Below, piece by piece: positions 14,701 to 25,430 of a stretch of 64,000 nucleotides of DNA (position 1 is its first letter; the number at the start of each line of letters is the position of its first letter). The notes below the pieces were generated by a model. It was not told the DNA's origin, made no database searches, and saw only the letters and a list, made by a program, of their open reading frames with translations. Origin of the DNA: Microvelia longipes (Eukaryota; Arthropoda; Insecta; Hemiptera; Veliidae); assembly GCA_018340805.1 (NCBI GenBank), contig JACMZG010001908.1:43208475-43272474 (forward strand), in the 5' to 3' direction. A program made the translations under genes and the position numbers.

Positions 14701-15031
14701 TAAACTTAGAGAATGATTTTTAAATGTAGAGACTAATTTCTATTCATGGGGAATGACTTATAAGTTTTGGATTGATTTATAAATGTAGAGTATGATTTTT
14801 AAATATAGACTAAACCTAGAGCTAACCATGAAGAGCATTATCTTCTATCTAAGGCAGCAAAAAGAGTCCAAAGATATAAATCTCGCTCTATCTTTTCCAG
14901 ATGTTAGTTGATGATTTGCTTCTTTATAATGGAATATTGGAAAGTACAGAGAAAAACAAGGTTTCACATAAGACTATTATCCTGTCAAATGAGTATAAAA
15001 TGAGTCAGCAGAACAGCCTCAGACATCACAG
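5550..15031 (+). CDS. KATNIP: KATNIP (katanin-interacting protein), C-terminal DUF4457 region, six exons
   Basis: Six exons, 5550-5715, 7503-7668, 9775-9975, 12693-12832, 13882-13983 and 14901-15031, join in one frame (906 nt, about 302 codons) with GT/AG borders and matching phases throughout. Family features seen in order: a [15 protein letters not shown] block, LWNYNENLD, a [14 protein letters not shown] block, [27 protein letters not shown] split across neighbouring positions, [40 protein letters not shown] and [17 protein letters not shown] residues. These are typical of DUF4457 in KATNIP (KIAA0556), a protein of the ciliary base and microtubules that binds katanin. The N-terminal two thirds of the usual ~1600-residue protein lie upstream of the window or were not recognised. 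The final exon after 15031 was also not found. Introns are full of mobile elements. Confidence 0.87.
5940..6840. mobile_element. MITE family D, copy 1, in a KATNIP intron
   Basis: Internal inverted repeat: ACAAAGAGACTAATACTATT at about 6284-6303 recurs inverted near 6775-6800. The part 6420-6800 is homologous in reverse orientation to 31780-32310 and in direct orientation to 24660-24850. Both outer limits are estimates. The open frame at 6185-6412 lies in the repeat and is not a gene. Confidence 0.55.
6895..7446. mobile_element. MITE family A, copy 2 (about 550 bp)
   Basis: Arms 6895-7030 and 7315-7446 are inverted repeats: AAGGACTTAAACTTAGAATA at the left matches the end TATTATTCTAAGGACTTGAA, and CCACCCTAACAA matches TTGTTAGGGTGG. 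The left arm lacks about 45 bp present in the right one. The AT-rich centre matches window bases 60-240 inverted. Intronic, non-coding. Confidence 0.65.
7503..7668 (+). CDS. KATNIP: KATNIP exon
   Basis: Follows the upstream exon in phase 0; starts [16 protein letters not shown] and includes [15 protein letters not shown], the conserved 'RKGPG-CH-DF-QEI' block of the family. Acceptor CTTGTAG, donor GTAATA; ends in phase 1. Confidence 0.85.
8110..8365. mobile_element. MITE family C, copy 1, with hammerhead-like motifs at both ends
   Basis: A palindrome of about 250 bp: CTCTCCACAAAACAAAAC at the left returns inverted as GTTTTGTTTTGTGGAGAG at the right. Each arm holds CTGATGA, a 5-bp hairpin and GAAA (minus strand 8176-8203; plus strand 8292-8319). 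Related copies sit at 32860-33190, 45040-45110, 51040-51370 and 61940-62200. It lies in a KATNIP intron. Confidence 0.7.
8365..9774. other. Intron sequence, low complexity
   Basis: Apart from a GC-richer block at about 8490-8640 containing TCGAACTCGCTTCGCTCGTCC, which looks like a mobile-element end, this is A-rich filler with AAATAA runs (8860-9010). No exon seen. Confidence 0.5.
9775..9975 (+). CDS. KATNIP: KATNIP exon with the WGD motif
   Basis: Starts after TATAG at 9774; its first two bases complete the phase-1 codon left by the exon before. It carries [19 protein letters not shown] and [16 protein letters not shown], the most diagnostic block of DUF4457. Donor GTATGT at 9976, phase 1. 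An upstream ATG at 9777 is inside the exon and need not be a start. Confidence 0.88.
10120..10580 (-). pseudogene. LINE RNase H / 3' tail remnant
   Basis: Read on the minus strand, three broken frames give the usual end of RNase H-bearing insect LINEs: an [14 protein letters not shown] block, then [16 protein letters not shown] (the C-x2-C...H motif), then [13 protein letters not shown]. Frames change at about 10340 and 10380-10450 and a stop follows the H motif. It is 5'-truncated and dead, inside the KATNIP intron 9976-12692. The plus-strand open frame over the same bases is a shadow. Confidence 0.7.
10963..11230. repeat. Tandem duplication, about 140-bp unit, two copies
   Basis: The block beginning AAGTATCAAATAAAAGAATT at about 10966 is repeated from about 11105, followed in both by AAATAAATAAAGTAATAAATT and CACAAAACAC, diverging by point changes and small indels. 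AT-rich, non-coding. Confidence 0.75.
11490..12613 (+). pseudogene. Non-LTR retrotransposon (LINE), 5'-truncated, frameshifted RT
   Basis: The first frame reads [20 protein letters not shown] and reaches the catalytic FADD at about 11608-11620, then breaks; the second (11609-12037) carries the thumb region ([33 protein letters not shown]) and the third (12030-12317) the C-terminal tail ending near [15 protein letters not shown]-rich microsatellite sits in the thumb at 11742-11770. The element ends in TAAATAAATAAATAAAT at about 12594-12613. It resembles Jockey/CR1-like elements; the clade is not settled. Inserted in a KATNIP intron in the sense direction. Confidence 0.85.
12693..12832 (+). CDS. 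KATNIP: KATNIP exon
   Basis: Acceptor ATTCCAG ends at 12692 and the first two bases complete an Ala codon. It encodes the conserved [18 protein letters not shown] followed by [11 protein letters not shown]. Donor GTAACC at 12833, phase 0. The reading frame antisense to this exon is a shadow. Confidence 0.9.
13049..13402. mobile_element. MITE family F, copy 1
   Basis: Starts ACAGTCTATCG and ends CGATAGACTGT. The 350-bp body is, inverted, highly similar to 53683-54090 (shared TTTTAAGATTAATTTGAAAG, AGAAGAACC-CAAACAAAGTGAAC and GATTGGTCAATC). Non-coding, in a KATNIP intron. Confidence 0.75.
13666..13746. repeat. 31-bp tandem repeat, about 2.6 copies
   Basis: The unit GCACTATTCTACTCTGCTCA plus TGAACGGGAGT is repeated without visible change. 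Short, intronic. Confidence 0.9.
13882..13983 (+). CDS. KATNIP: KATNIP exon
   Basis: 34 codons in phase 0 between TTCTAG and GTAATT. Contains [19 protein letters not shown] and [11 protein letters not shown], near-invariant blocks of the family. Too short to be an open reading frame of note, but unmistakable. Confidence 0.9.
14026..14815. repeat. ~79-bp tandem array in a KATNIP intron
   Basis: About ten diverged copies of an AT-rich unit containing AACTTAGAGAATGATTTTTA, GACTAATTTCTATTTATAG and AAGTTTTGGATTGATTT. Unit length varies by deletion of the middle part. It fills almost the whole intron between the last two recognised exons. Confidence 0.85.
14901..15031 (+). CDS. KATNIP: KATNIP exon (near C-terminus)
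   Basis: Acceptor TTTTCCAG ends at 14900. Starts [16 protein letters not shown], the family's 'LLVDDLLVYNGIL' block, and continues to SLRHHR. A donor GTATTC follows at 15032 (phase 2); if it is not used, the frame runs on to a stop at 15180-15182. The ATG at 14901 is internal, not a start. The 3' border is the least certain part of the gene. Confidence 0.75.
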
Positions 15032-15421
15032 GTATTCTTTACTGTTTCCTTTTTTATTATGCAGTTGTTTAAACAGCCGCCTTTTTTGTAAAATTTCTCG
15101 CTTTGGAAGAACTATTTTAAAACTGGAGAAATGCATTAAAGACATCTGTTATTTATCAATGTTGGGCTTAGGGTGTGCCTAATACCTACTAAAACACTCT
15201 CCACCAAAATCTTATAACTTAGTCTGGAAAAGTTATTCAAATAACTTTAGGCTAGGTCTTATTATGAGCCACTTAGCTTCCGAAGTGGCTGCCAGAGTAT
15301 TTGCGACACAGCAAAACATCCAGAACTCCTTTAATAAACACTGACCTGTAAAAATTACAAACAATCAAGTAAAAATTAAAAAAAATAATTAAAGCGGAAA
15401 CAAAATAACTAAAATTAGAAA
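15032..15421. other. Non-coding, with a repeat shared with 19960-20075
   Basis: Bases 15165-15290 (GGTGTGCCTAATACC, ACACTCTCCACC, AGGCTAGGTCTTAT) are a diverged copy of 19970-20070. No KATNIP terminal exon was recognised. Confidence 0.45.
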
Positions 15422-18031
15422 GGGTCAATCCATATCAAGAGTCCCAAAAAAAAAAAAAAAAAGTGCTCTAAAAAAATAGATTTTGATAATTATTTTGCTA
15501 TTGATACCCATATCTATGGTGAGTAAAAAATGACCAATATAAATTTGTTATGGTCACCCGTTCTTTTTTATGGTCACTTTTATGGTCCTCCGACCCTAAA
15601 ATTTAGTGATTTTTGACCTTCAGATAAGCAGCCGATACTCGGTTCTCGCTTGTACTATAGGAAAAATATGAACGGATCTGTTTAAAGCAAGCTTTGAGCT
15701 ACATTTGGCCCTTTGACACTTTTACTCTATGACCGCTCCTTGGGGGGACAATGGGGGCTCCAAATTTTAGGGTTTCTTAAAGATATATGAAAATTTTAAA
15801 TTTTTTTTTTATAATATGAAGAAATCTGATATTAAGAGCTCCCCATTTTTTTAGGAGTTACTTACTTTAAGACAAGCAATCAACAAAATTTTCAAAGCAT
15901 TAATATAATTCGTTTATGAGCTATGATTTTTTGAAAATCCATATTTTTAATTTTATTTTTTAATTTTTTTTTTTGGTCATTTTTGACTTTCAATATCTCC
16001 CTTGGACATGTATACTTTTTAATAAAAATTAAATCACAAATACCCCTTACCAGTGTCAACATAAACCACCAAAAACATTCTTGTGTATTTGCCCACAAGC
16101 AAAGTTATAGCTTAATCATGTATGTGTAATTTTCAAAATATCAAAAAAAAATTTTTTTTTTAATATTTGAAAAATCACACATACATGATTAAGCTATAAC
16201 TTTGCTTGTGGGCAAATACACAAGAATGTTTTGGTGGTTTATGTTGACACTGGTAAGGGTATTTGTGATATAATTTTTATTAAAAAGTATACATGTCCAA
16301 GGGAGATATTGAAGGTCAAAAATGACCAAAAATTAAAAAATATGGATTTTCAAAAAAATCATAGCTCATAAACGAATTATATTAATGCTTTGAAAATTTG
16401 TTGATTGCTTGTCTTAAGTAAGTAACTCCTAAAAAATTGGGAGCTCTTAATTCAGATTTCTTCATATTATAAAAAAAATGTTAAAATTTTCATATATTTT
16501 TAAGAAACCCTAAAATTTGGAGCCCCATTGTCCCCCCAAGGGCGGTCATAGAGTAAAAGTGTCAAAGGGCCAAATGTAGTTCAAAGCTTGCTTTAAACAG
16601 ATCCGTTCATATTTTTGCTGTAGTACAAGCGAGAACCGAGTATCGGCTGCTTATCTGAAGGTCAAAAATCACTAAGTTTTAGGGTCGGAGGACCATAAAA
16701 GTGACCATAAAAAAAGAACGGGTGACCAAAAATATCCAAAAAAAAAATTTTTTAATATTTGAAAATCACACATACATGATTAAGCTATAACTTTGCTTTG
16801 TGGCAAATACACAAGAATGTTTTGGTGGTTTATGTTGACACTGGTAAGGGGTATTTGTGATATAATTTTTATTAAAAAGTATACATGTCCAAGGGAGATA
16901 TTGAAGGTCAAAAATGACCAAAAATTAAAAAATATGGATTTTCAAAAAATCATAGCTCATAAACGAATTATATTAATGCTTTGAAAATTTGTTGATTGCT
17001 TGTCTTAAAGTAAGTAACTCCTAAAAAAATTGGGAGCTCTTAATTCAGATTTCTTCATATTATAAAAAAATGTTAAAATTTTCATATATTTTTAAGAAAC
17101 CCTAAAATTTGGGGCCCCCATTGTCCCCCCAAGGAGCGGTCATAGAGTAAAAGTGTCAAAGGGCCAAATGTAGTTCAAAGCTTGCTTTAAACAGATCCGT
17201 TCATATTTTTGCTGTAGTACAAGCGAGAACCGAGTATCGGCTGCTTATCTGAAGGTCAAAAATCACTAAGTTTTAGGGTCGGAGGACCATAAAAGTGACC
17301 ATAAAAAAAGAACGGGTGACCAAAAATATCCAAAAAAAAAAATTTTTTAATATTTGAAAAATCACACATACATGATTAAGCTATAACTTTGCTTGTGGGC
17401 AAATACACAAGAATGTTTTTGGTGGTTTATGTTGACACTGGTAAGGGGTATTTGTGATATAATTTTTATTAAAAAGTATACATGTCCAAGGGAGATATTG
17501 AAGGTCAAAAATGACCAAAAATTAAAAATATGGATTTTCAAAAAATCATAGCTCATAAACGAATTATATTAATGCTTTGAAAATTTTGTTGATTGCTTGT
17601 CTTAAAGTAAGTAACTCCTAAAAAAATTGGGAGCTCTTAATTCAGATTTCTTCATATTATAAAAAGTTAAAATTTTCATATATTTTTAAGAAACCCTAAA
17701 ATTTGGAGCCCCCATTGTCCCCCCAAGGAGCGGTCATAGAGTAAAAGTGTCAAAGGGCCAAATGTAGTTCAAAGCTTGCTTTAAACAGATCCGTTCATAT
17801 TTTGCTGTAGTACAAGCGAGAACGAGTATCGGCTGCTTATCTGAAGGTCAAAAATCACTAAGTTTTAGGGTCGGAGGACCATAAAAGTGACCATAAAAAA
17901 AGAACGGGTGACCATAAAAAATTTATATTGGTCATTTTTTTCACCATAGATATGGGTATCAATAGCAAAATAATTATCAAAATCTATTTTTTAGAGCATC
18001 CAAGTCTGGGACACTTGATATGGATTGACCC
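15422..18031. mobile_element. Foldback-like element with long inverted arms and amplified inner units
   Basis: Ends are GGGTCAATCCATATCAAG and its exact inverse CTTGATATGGATTGACCC. The left arm (to about 16150) is inverted relative to the right arm (about 17320-18031). Between them, the inner part of the arm is present as two further direct units, so the sequence beginning ATCACACATACATGATTAAG recurs at 16174, 16765 and 17361 (periods 591 and 596). GAAA flanks both ends and may be the target duplication. The similar open frames at 15892-16098, 16793-16984 and 17362-17556 are the same non-coding unit. Confidence 0.85.
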
Positions 18032-18206
18032 GAAAAGAAACAAATTTTATGACTTTTTGTCAGAAGAATTTGTATAAAATGTTATTGTCATGGAAATGCA
18101 GCCCTTCCTGTGTTGAGGTTATCAATGTAGATTCATAATTCAATGATTTAACCTAACAAGTAAGCAACATAAACCTCAATGCTTTTAAGGTTTATTATAT
18201 ATATAT

Positions 18207-18285
<79 letters not shown>

Positions 18286-20750
18286 CAGATTTTGTTCCTA
18301 GACCCTAGACATTTTTATGGAACACGAGTTTCTTGGATTGAAATTGGTACAAAAATGGATCTTGTTAATGTCCCTTCTTTATGAAATATGTGTGACATCA
18401 TTAACCCAAAAAAATTACAGCAAAAAATCACAAAACTTCAAGAAGTGGTCTGATTGGACTGAAATTAAAAAAAAATGTATTCCTGTCTATGGTAAAAGAC
18501 ATGTACCAAGTTAAAATGTATTATCACCATTACTTCTGGTTTTATCAAGTGACATATCTAATATAATGTGAACAAATCTCATTTTTTGACTATTTTTTTT
18601 TTTTGAAATTTGCTTATAACGTGGTATAAGTGTACCACTCACATAAACTAGTAATATGACAAACTGATATAAGACAACAACCATGTGACCGCGAAGTAGC
18701 CTCTTACATTGACACCGGTGTAGCAGCCGAGGCACCAAGGCAATGGAGCAGCTAAGAGACCTGAGGCCTTTTGTTTTATTTAAAAAGTAATTAATTTGTT
18801 TGTTTTTATGTAAGTGGCGAGTTTGAAGAAATGATAGAAACAAGAAGATACAGTGTTCACAGTGCAGATCAATCTCTCAGGCCTTTCACATCACTTCAGC
18901 TTCCACTAGCATCGACTTCTCGCAGTAAAAGTCTTATAGATCTTTAGTTTACGGCTAACTGTAGTTTTCTACATATGACTTCAAATTCAGAAGGCTTTTA
19001 AACTTTTACTCTTTAAATAAGAAACAATATAAGAATGGTTAGTTAAATGTCTGCTCTACTGTAGTTATACTCCTCTGTTATTTTTCTATGGTCTGCCCCA
19101 TCGTTGACGAAAATGTATTTGAAGCAAAAATGCTTTTAACCTAACATGAGAGTATCATTTGGACAAACTACAAACAAATTACAGTATATCTAGTTATTTT
19201 CGGTGCACGGATCGTGGGAGGTCTTTGGGCTTTGATTAGTTCCCCCAGTATTTTATGGTTGCAACGGACTGCCAACTACGCCAAATTAATTTCCGAGTTG
19301 ACATTATTGAGTTATAACCGATATGAGGGGTTACATTCTACTAATGAAATTAGGCAGTGCTAATGATTTTACAACAATTTTAACTTATTTAGTTATCTTG
19401 AGAAATCAAGATATAACCTTAATATTCAATGTTGGACTCAGAGCTATGAAATATTTTGTCAGAAGGTGTTGGCAATGTTACTATTTATTTTACTCAAGCA
19501 TGAGACAGAAACTGAAAACTAGATAAACTTTAGTAACAAAAAATATAGTGAACAAACTAATCACTATGGTTGGGGTTTTCACCACATATTTTATTTTTTA
19601 GAGATGCTTTGATGATGTCCATAAGCCTGAAGGCTTTATTTCTAAATAGGATGAACATGGTAAAGGGTTAAGTGTATAGAGTATAAAGTCAGGGTTCCAC
19701 CACAACAGGCCTGTTGCCAAGTTGGGGTTAAGGCGCATCCCCCCCCCTAGAATAAATTTTGCCCCCTCTGATGAAGTAGATTTTAGTAGAATTCCCTTGT
19801 AGATGTTTGAATTTTTCCCTCCTCAGGGATTAGTCCCCCCCCCCACGAATTATGGCTGGCTACGGGCCTGCACCACAATTTTTTTTCTATAAACCCTATT
19901 TTTTTAGCAAAAAAAGAGAGAGAAATGCATTTACGCACGAAGACAGCAGTCTGTCAACAAGTGTTGACCAGGGTCTGCCTCATACCACTAAAAACTCACT
20001 CCGCGAAAACCCCTTGAACCTAGCCGTTATTCACATTACTTCAGGCTAGGTCTTATCTTGAGCCTTCCGGCTCCCTCCCATCTTACCCCCCTATTTCCCC
20101 TTTTGTCGAAGCTTTATAGTGGGTCCAGACGTTGCAAGGAAACTTGCAACGCCTAGAACCAAACCTATACTTAAAAATGGGTTTTTTTTTGAAAACTTTG
20201 ACTTTTTTCTATGAGATTTTTATATTTAAGAAATTAATACTGTAAAAGCATAAAAAGAATAAAATTCAAACTGACGTATAATCTAGAATAATAAAACATA
20301 ATATCTTTTTTTAATTCTCCGTATAGTTTTATGTTTGTTTGGAAGGTCCCAGAGGTGCAACAAAATCATATTATCAGGTAGGGCTAACAACTTTGAGAAC
20401 AGTTGAGCAGTCTGTTAATTGTGGGCTATAATTATTAAGTTGGGGGGCGGGGTAAGCAGAATGACAGGGGTCGCCCAATGCCTATTCTTTTTGATATGAG
20501 AGGTCTGCGGGCTAATGTTGAATAATCCTGCACTAATCAATATTTTAGTATTGGTATTTTATAGTTGAATAGTATTAACTAAGCAAGACAAATTTCCTGT
20601 GATCTGCCTTAACTTATTTGTGTTCAAGCTTATTATTCGTGTGTCTCATTATGTACAAATTATCAGTCTCTAATGGTGATAATGATGGAGCTCTGGCAAT
20701 TATTTATTTTGTAAATTAAGATTACTGTTACTCTTGGTTTTTTGAATTTA
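18032..20750. other. Non-coding stretch
   Basis: Contains the TA microsatellite, a poly-C-bearing repeat at 19735-19870 ending GGCTACGGGCCTG, and the repeat at 19960-20075. Small open frames (18317-18514, 18511-18843, 19323-19526) show no family features. Confidence 0.4.
18195..18281. repeat. (TA)n microsatellite
   Basis: About 85 bases of alternating T and A with one AA interruption. Confidence 0.97.
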
Positions 20751-23700
20751 GTGTAGACATGTATTGTGTGTCGTTGAAATTACTCACGCACAGTGCTACG
20801 TGAAAGTTATGTTGCCTGTTGAAATTAAGCGAGACAGAGGCGTGAGAATGAAGATAGTATGCTGTCTGTGGGAAGTCATAACCAATCTGGAACAATAGTT
20901 TTAAGTTTGCTGTGAAAGTAAAGGGAGTCGCAAGGGTGCGAGGATAGAGTAGTGTGATTTCTGCTTCTCTTTGAATATAGCAAATTACCAATCTAGTGAC
21001 ATAGTCTAGTATTCTGTGATTACATACCATTCTAGTGAAAAGTCATGCTGCTGTTGAAATTGAAAAACGCGTAATCTGATAAGTTGATGATTGCTGTGGA
21101 AATACGAACCAATCAGAGTGAAAAAGTTATTGTTGCTGTGGAAATTACAAACAAATCTAGTGAAAAGTATGTTTGCTGTTGATGATTTACACCAATCTAG
21201 TAAAAGTATGTTTGCTGTTTGAAATTAAAAACCAATATTAGTGAAAAGTTACTGTTGCTGTTTGAAGTTACAATCTTTCAATCTAGTGCAAAGTTGATGA
21301 CTGCTGTTGATAAGATGAAAACCAATCGATTGTGAAAAGTATGTGTGCTGTTGGAAAATTACAAGCCAATCTATGTGAAAAGTTTTTATGGTTGGCTGTG
21401 AAATTATACACCAATCTCAAGTGAAAAAGTTATGCCTGCTGTTGGAACAATTTAAAACGCAAGTCTAAGTGAATGCGAAGTTAGGTTGCTTGTTGAGAAA
21501 TTGCAACCAATCTAGTGAATATATCATTGAGGCGCGTGAAGATTTAAACCAATCTAGTGAAGATAAGTTATGTTGTCTTGGAAATTAACTAACCAGATCT
21601 AGTGAGAAGTTATGATTGCTGCTGTAAATTACAACAGAGTTCTCTTGCAAAGTTATGTTGTTGTTGAAAAGACAACCAAATCAAGTGAAGAAGTTATGGT
21701 TGCTTGTTGATATGACAGACCAATCTAGTGAGAGAAAGTTGATGTATTGCTGTTGAACGATTACGACCAATCTAGGAAAAGTTAAGTGTGTTGTTGAAAA
21801 ATTACACCAATCTAGTGTGAGAAAAGTTATGTATTGCTTGGTGGAATTAAACAAAACAATCGGTATGTGAAAAAGTACTTATTGTTGCTGATTGAAATTA
21901 AGGACCAATCTAGTGAAAAAGTTATGCTGCCGTTTACGAAAAATTAAAAACCAATCTAGCAGAAAAGTTAGTTGCTGTTGAAAATTAACAACGCAAGTCT
22001 AAAGTGACTAGTTATGATGTATTCGTGTGAAAGATTGTAACAACCAGATCTAGGTGAACAAGTTATGCTGCCTGGTTGGAATGATTTAAACCAACTCTAG
22101 TGAATAATGTTGATGTTCTGCTTGTTGATTACAACCAATCTAGTGCAAGTTATGTTATTCGTTGAAAAATTAAGACCAAACTAGTGAAAAGTTGATGCTG
22201 CTTGTTGAAAATTACAATACCCAAATTCTAGTGAACAAGTTATGTTTGCTGTTGAAATTACACCAACTAGTGACAAGTATGTTATTGTTGATATTACCAC
22301 CAAATCTAGTGAATAAGTTATGTTGCTGTGTGAAATTTAACAACCAATCTAGTTGAAATTAATGTTTGCTGGTGAGATTTTGTACAACCATCTAGTGAGA
22401 GGTTATGTATTACTGTTGAAAATTAAATACCCAATCGACGTGAAAAGATTTATGAGTTGGCTGTGAAATACAACCATTAGTGAACAAGTTATCTCATATG
22501 TTTGATATTAGACATCCAATCCTATGTGAAAAGTCAATATGCTTTGCTGACTGTGAAATGAAATACACATATCTAGTGTAAAGCTTAATGTTATGTCATA
22601 GTTGAAAATGCCAACCAATCTAGTGATAAGTTATGTTTGCTGTTGATATTAACAACCAATGCTAGTTGAAAAGTATGTGCTGTGAGAATAACATACAATC
22701 TAGTATGAAAAGTTATGTGGCTGGTGAAATTACACTAACCAATCTAGTGAACAAGTTAATGTGTGTTGAAATTGACAACAATCTAGTGAAACAAGTAGTT
22801 GCTGTTGAATATACAACCAACTAGTGAAAAGTTATTTGCGTTGAAATACGACCAATTCAGTGAAAAAGTTATGTGTTGTGGAAATTGTACAACCAAATCT
22901 ATGAAAAGTTTATGTTTGCCTGTTGAAATACACCCAATCTAGGTAAAAGTTGTGTTGGGTGGTGAAATACAACACATCGCTAGATGAAAGGTATGTTGGT
23001 TGTGAGAGATTACAACTCTAATCTAGTGAAAAGTTATGGTGCTGGTTGAAACTTACAACTCATCTGAGTGAAACATTATTAGTATGCTACACGTTGATAT
23101 TACAACCCAATCTAGTGATAGTTATGTTGCTGTGAATATAACAACCAATCTACGTGAAGAGTATTGGTTGTCTGTTTGAATTACAAACCATCTAGTGAAG
23201 AAGTTATGTTGCGTTGAAAGTATTAACAGAGCAATCATAGTGTAAAGAGTTAGGTTGCGTTGAAAAATTACGACCATCCTGGAGTGGAATAAGTTATGTT
23301 TGGTTAATAGATTACATACATCCTAGTGAATGCATAGGTTATTTTGTAGTTAGAATTTACAGACCAATCTATATGAAAATTTGCTTGGGTGTTGAAAGAT
23401 GACACTCAACCTAGTTGAAAAAGGGGGAAAAAGCGTTATGTTGTTAGTTAGAAATTTTACAAACCAACTCACTATAGTGAAGGACCAAGTATGGTGTCTG
23501 TTGAATTCAACCATCTTAGGAAACCAGTTAAGTTGCCCTGTTGAAATTCGACACAGATCTAATTGAAAGTTATGATTCTGGTTTGTGGAGAGTATACAAC
23601 CCATATTTCCTAATTTGTGAATTAAGTTAATGTAGATTGCTGTTGAATATTACGACCAGTTTTCTTCAGTGATAGATAGTGTTTATGACGTGTGTTTGGA

Positions 23701-23890
23701 CAAATTACAATCTTTCAATCCTATGTTGTATATTAAGTTTCGATATGTCTTTCTGGTGGAATTACGATACCATATTATCATGTCGAAGAAGTTAAGTTGT
23801 CTGTTTGATATTACAACCAATCAGGTGAAAAGTATGTGCTGGTGATAGTACACAACCAAGCTAGTGAAATGTTATGTTTGCTTGTTGAAA
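20750..23890. repeat. ~39-bp satellite array, about 80 noisy copies
   Basis: The consensus joins TTATGTTGCTGTTGAAATTA to CAACCAATCTAGTGAAAAG (39 bp). Nearly every copy differs by one or more single-base insertions or deletions while the core words CCAATCTAGTGA and TTGCTGTTGAA stay readable. Open frames within it (20728-21030, 23350-23604 on the minus strand) are artefacts. Confidence 0.95.
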
Positions 23891-24640
23891 ATAGAGTATC
23901 GCCACAATTTCTATTATACTTGCACTATATCATTACAGTAACTCACACAGTACAAGGACACCCTGAAAACTATTAAGAAAGGAAAGAAACTTGATATCTT
24001 TTTGAGTGATACCTATGCAAAGACAGAAAAAAGATTTTAACATGTTTTCTGGCTAGGACACCTGGACCTCCTGCTGGATTTCTTGCTGTGTTTGACATGA
24101 AGATTTTCCTGCCAACGCTTGTGTAGTAACAATATAACTAAACAACTCTCAAAGAGTTATTAAATGCTGTTAACAAGAGATACTGGACAGCTGTAAGCAT
24201 CATTTTTCCCTTAAACCAATTGTGAATACCTTGGACAACGGAATTCTATTGAGACTGGTAAGCCAACGTTGAGCCATGATCATTATACTTATATCTTAAT
24301 CGACTCCAACTTTCCCCCTTTCCTCTTCTTTAAATGCGTATTTCGATTATAAAATTAATAGAAAGTATTTTTACCAGCTTATATAATTTTTTAAACCCAT
24401 TTTAACATCTTATATGAAAAAAATCAATGTTTGGGTAAAATTACAAAACTACTCAATACATAACCAAGCTAGTGAAGAATTATGTGTTGTTAACGGATTA
24501 TATAAGATACGTGGAAAGGAGTTTTATGTTATGAACGATACAATAGAGAGACAATACTACACGCCAGAGTATTGAGGTTGAAGTACATCCAAGTGGAAGG
24601 GGGTGATGATACGTCTTTATGAGTACAAATCACAGATATT
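23891..24640. other. Non-coding stretch
   Basis: A transition from the satellite to unique-looking AT-rich sequence; a stray satellite-like piece occurs near 24460. No gene seen. Confidence 0.4.
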
Positions 24641-25430
24641 ATATGGATAATAATATGGGTTGCCCAATATATTACTAACATTTATCTTAAATTGCATTTC
24701 ACTTCCGATTAATTTTAAGATTCATAAATAGTGCTACAAAATAATGTGATTCAATTTACGCAGAAATTGTAATTATGTGAAAAATTCAAAAAAGGAACGT
24801 CACCAAATGTTACAGTTATGGACCGCTTGTATCATTCCTGTTCAACCAAGTTGTAAATGAATAAGAAGCTTGATCATGTACCCGTCCCTAAGAACGAGAA
24901 CTAAAAGAAGGAGTATACGTACATGTTCTTATCTACTTAGTAGATACGGTGCCGGTAAACAGTAACATCTGGAGTTGACATTCACTTTTTTTGTTATTTA
25001 TCCCTATATGTGTAGATTACAATTTCACGAATCTAATATTACTAAATTAATTCATTTGACTTTTGTTTTAAATCAAGTAAAATGAAATTAAAATAAGTTT
25101 AATTATTATGCTTATTGCATGTATTTCGTTCTAATTCGTTTAGATTTTGATATTTATAGTTGGTTTATATGGTGGTATCTCTTACGAAAATCTGGTACCG
25201 TCCGTCAGTAGACATGGCATGCGAACAACAAATGTTGTAGAGGGTGAGGAGGAATATCTCTCTACTCTCTATGGTCGAGCACTCTATAGTACGGGGTAAG
25301 TACAATATAGTTGATGGCGCAACCATATAGGATTACACTGTCTCATCTACCCAGACCCGCTTATTCCAAGTGACTGGATGTTAAAGGGTCTGTACCTCCC
25401 TATAATAAGTTATTATCCTTGTATCCCCTT
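24640..25430. mobile_element. MITE family D, copy 2
   Basis: 24660-24850 matches 6590-6760 directly (AGAAATTGTAATTATGTGAAAAATTC, ACGTCACCAA); 25010-25110 matches 31900-31980 (AAAATAAGTTTAATTATTAT); 25215-25290 resembles the poly-purine part of the family. Its two halves are inverted relative to each other, so it is a palindromic element of roughly 700-800 bp. Confidence 0.5.

Noticed and set aside
15892..17556. Three similar open frames (15892-16098 -, 16793-16984 +, 17362-17556 -)
   Set aside because: They are the same non-coding foldback unit read in different directions; the frames are not conserved between units.
18511..18843. 110-codon minus-strand open frame
   Set aside because: No recognisable domain, no splice support and no coding-like composition.
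20728..23604. Minus-strand open frames of 100 and 84 codons
   Set aside because: They lie in the 39-bp satellite and follow its repeated unit with shifts.
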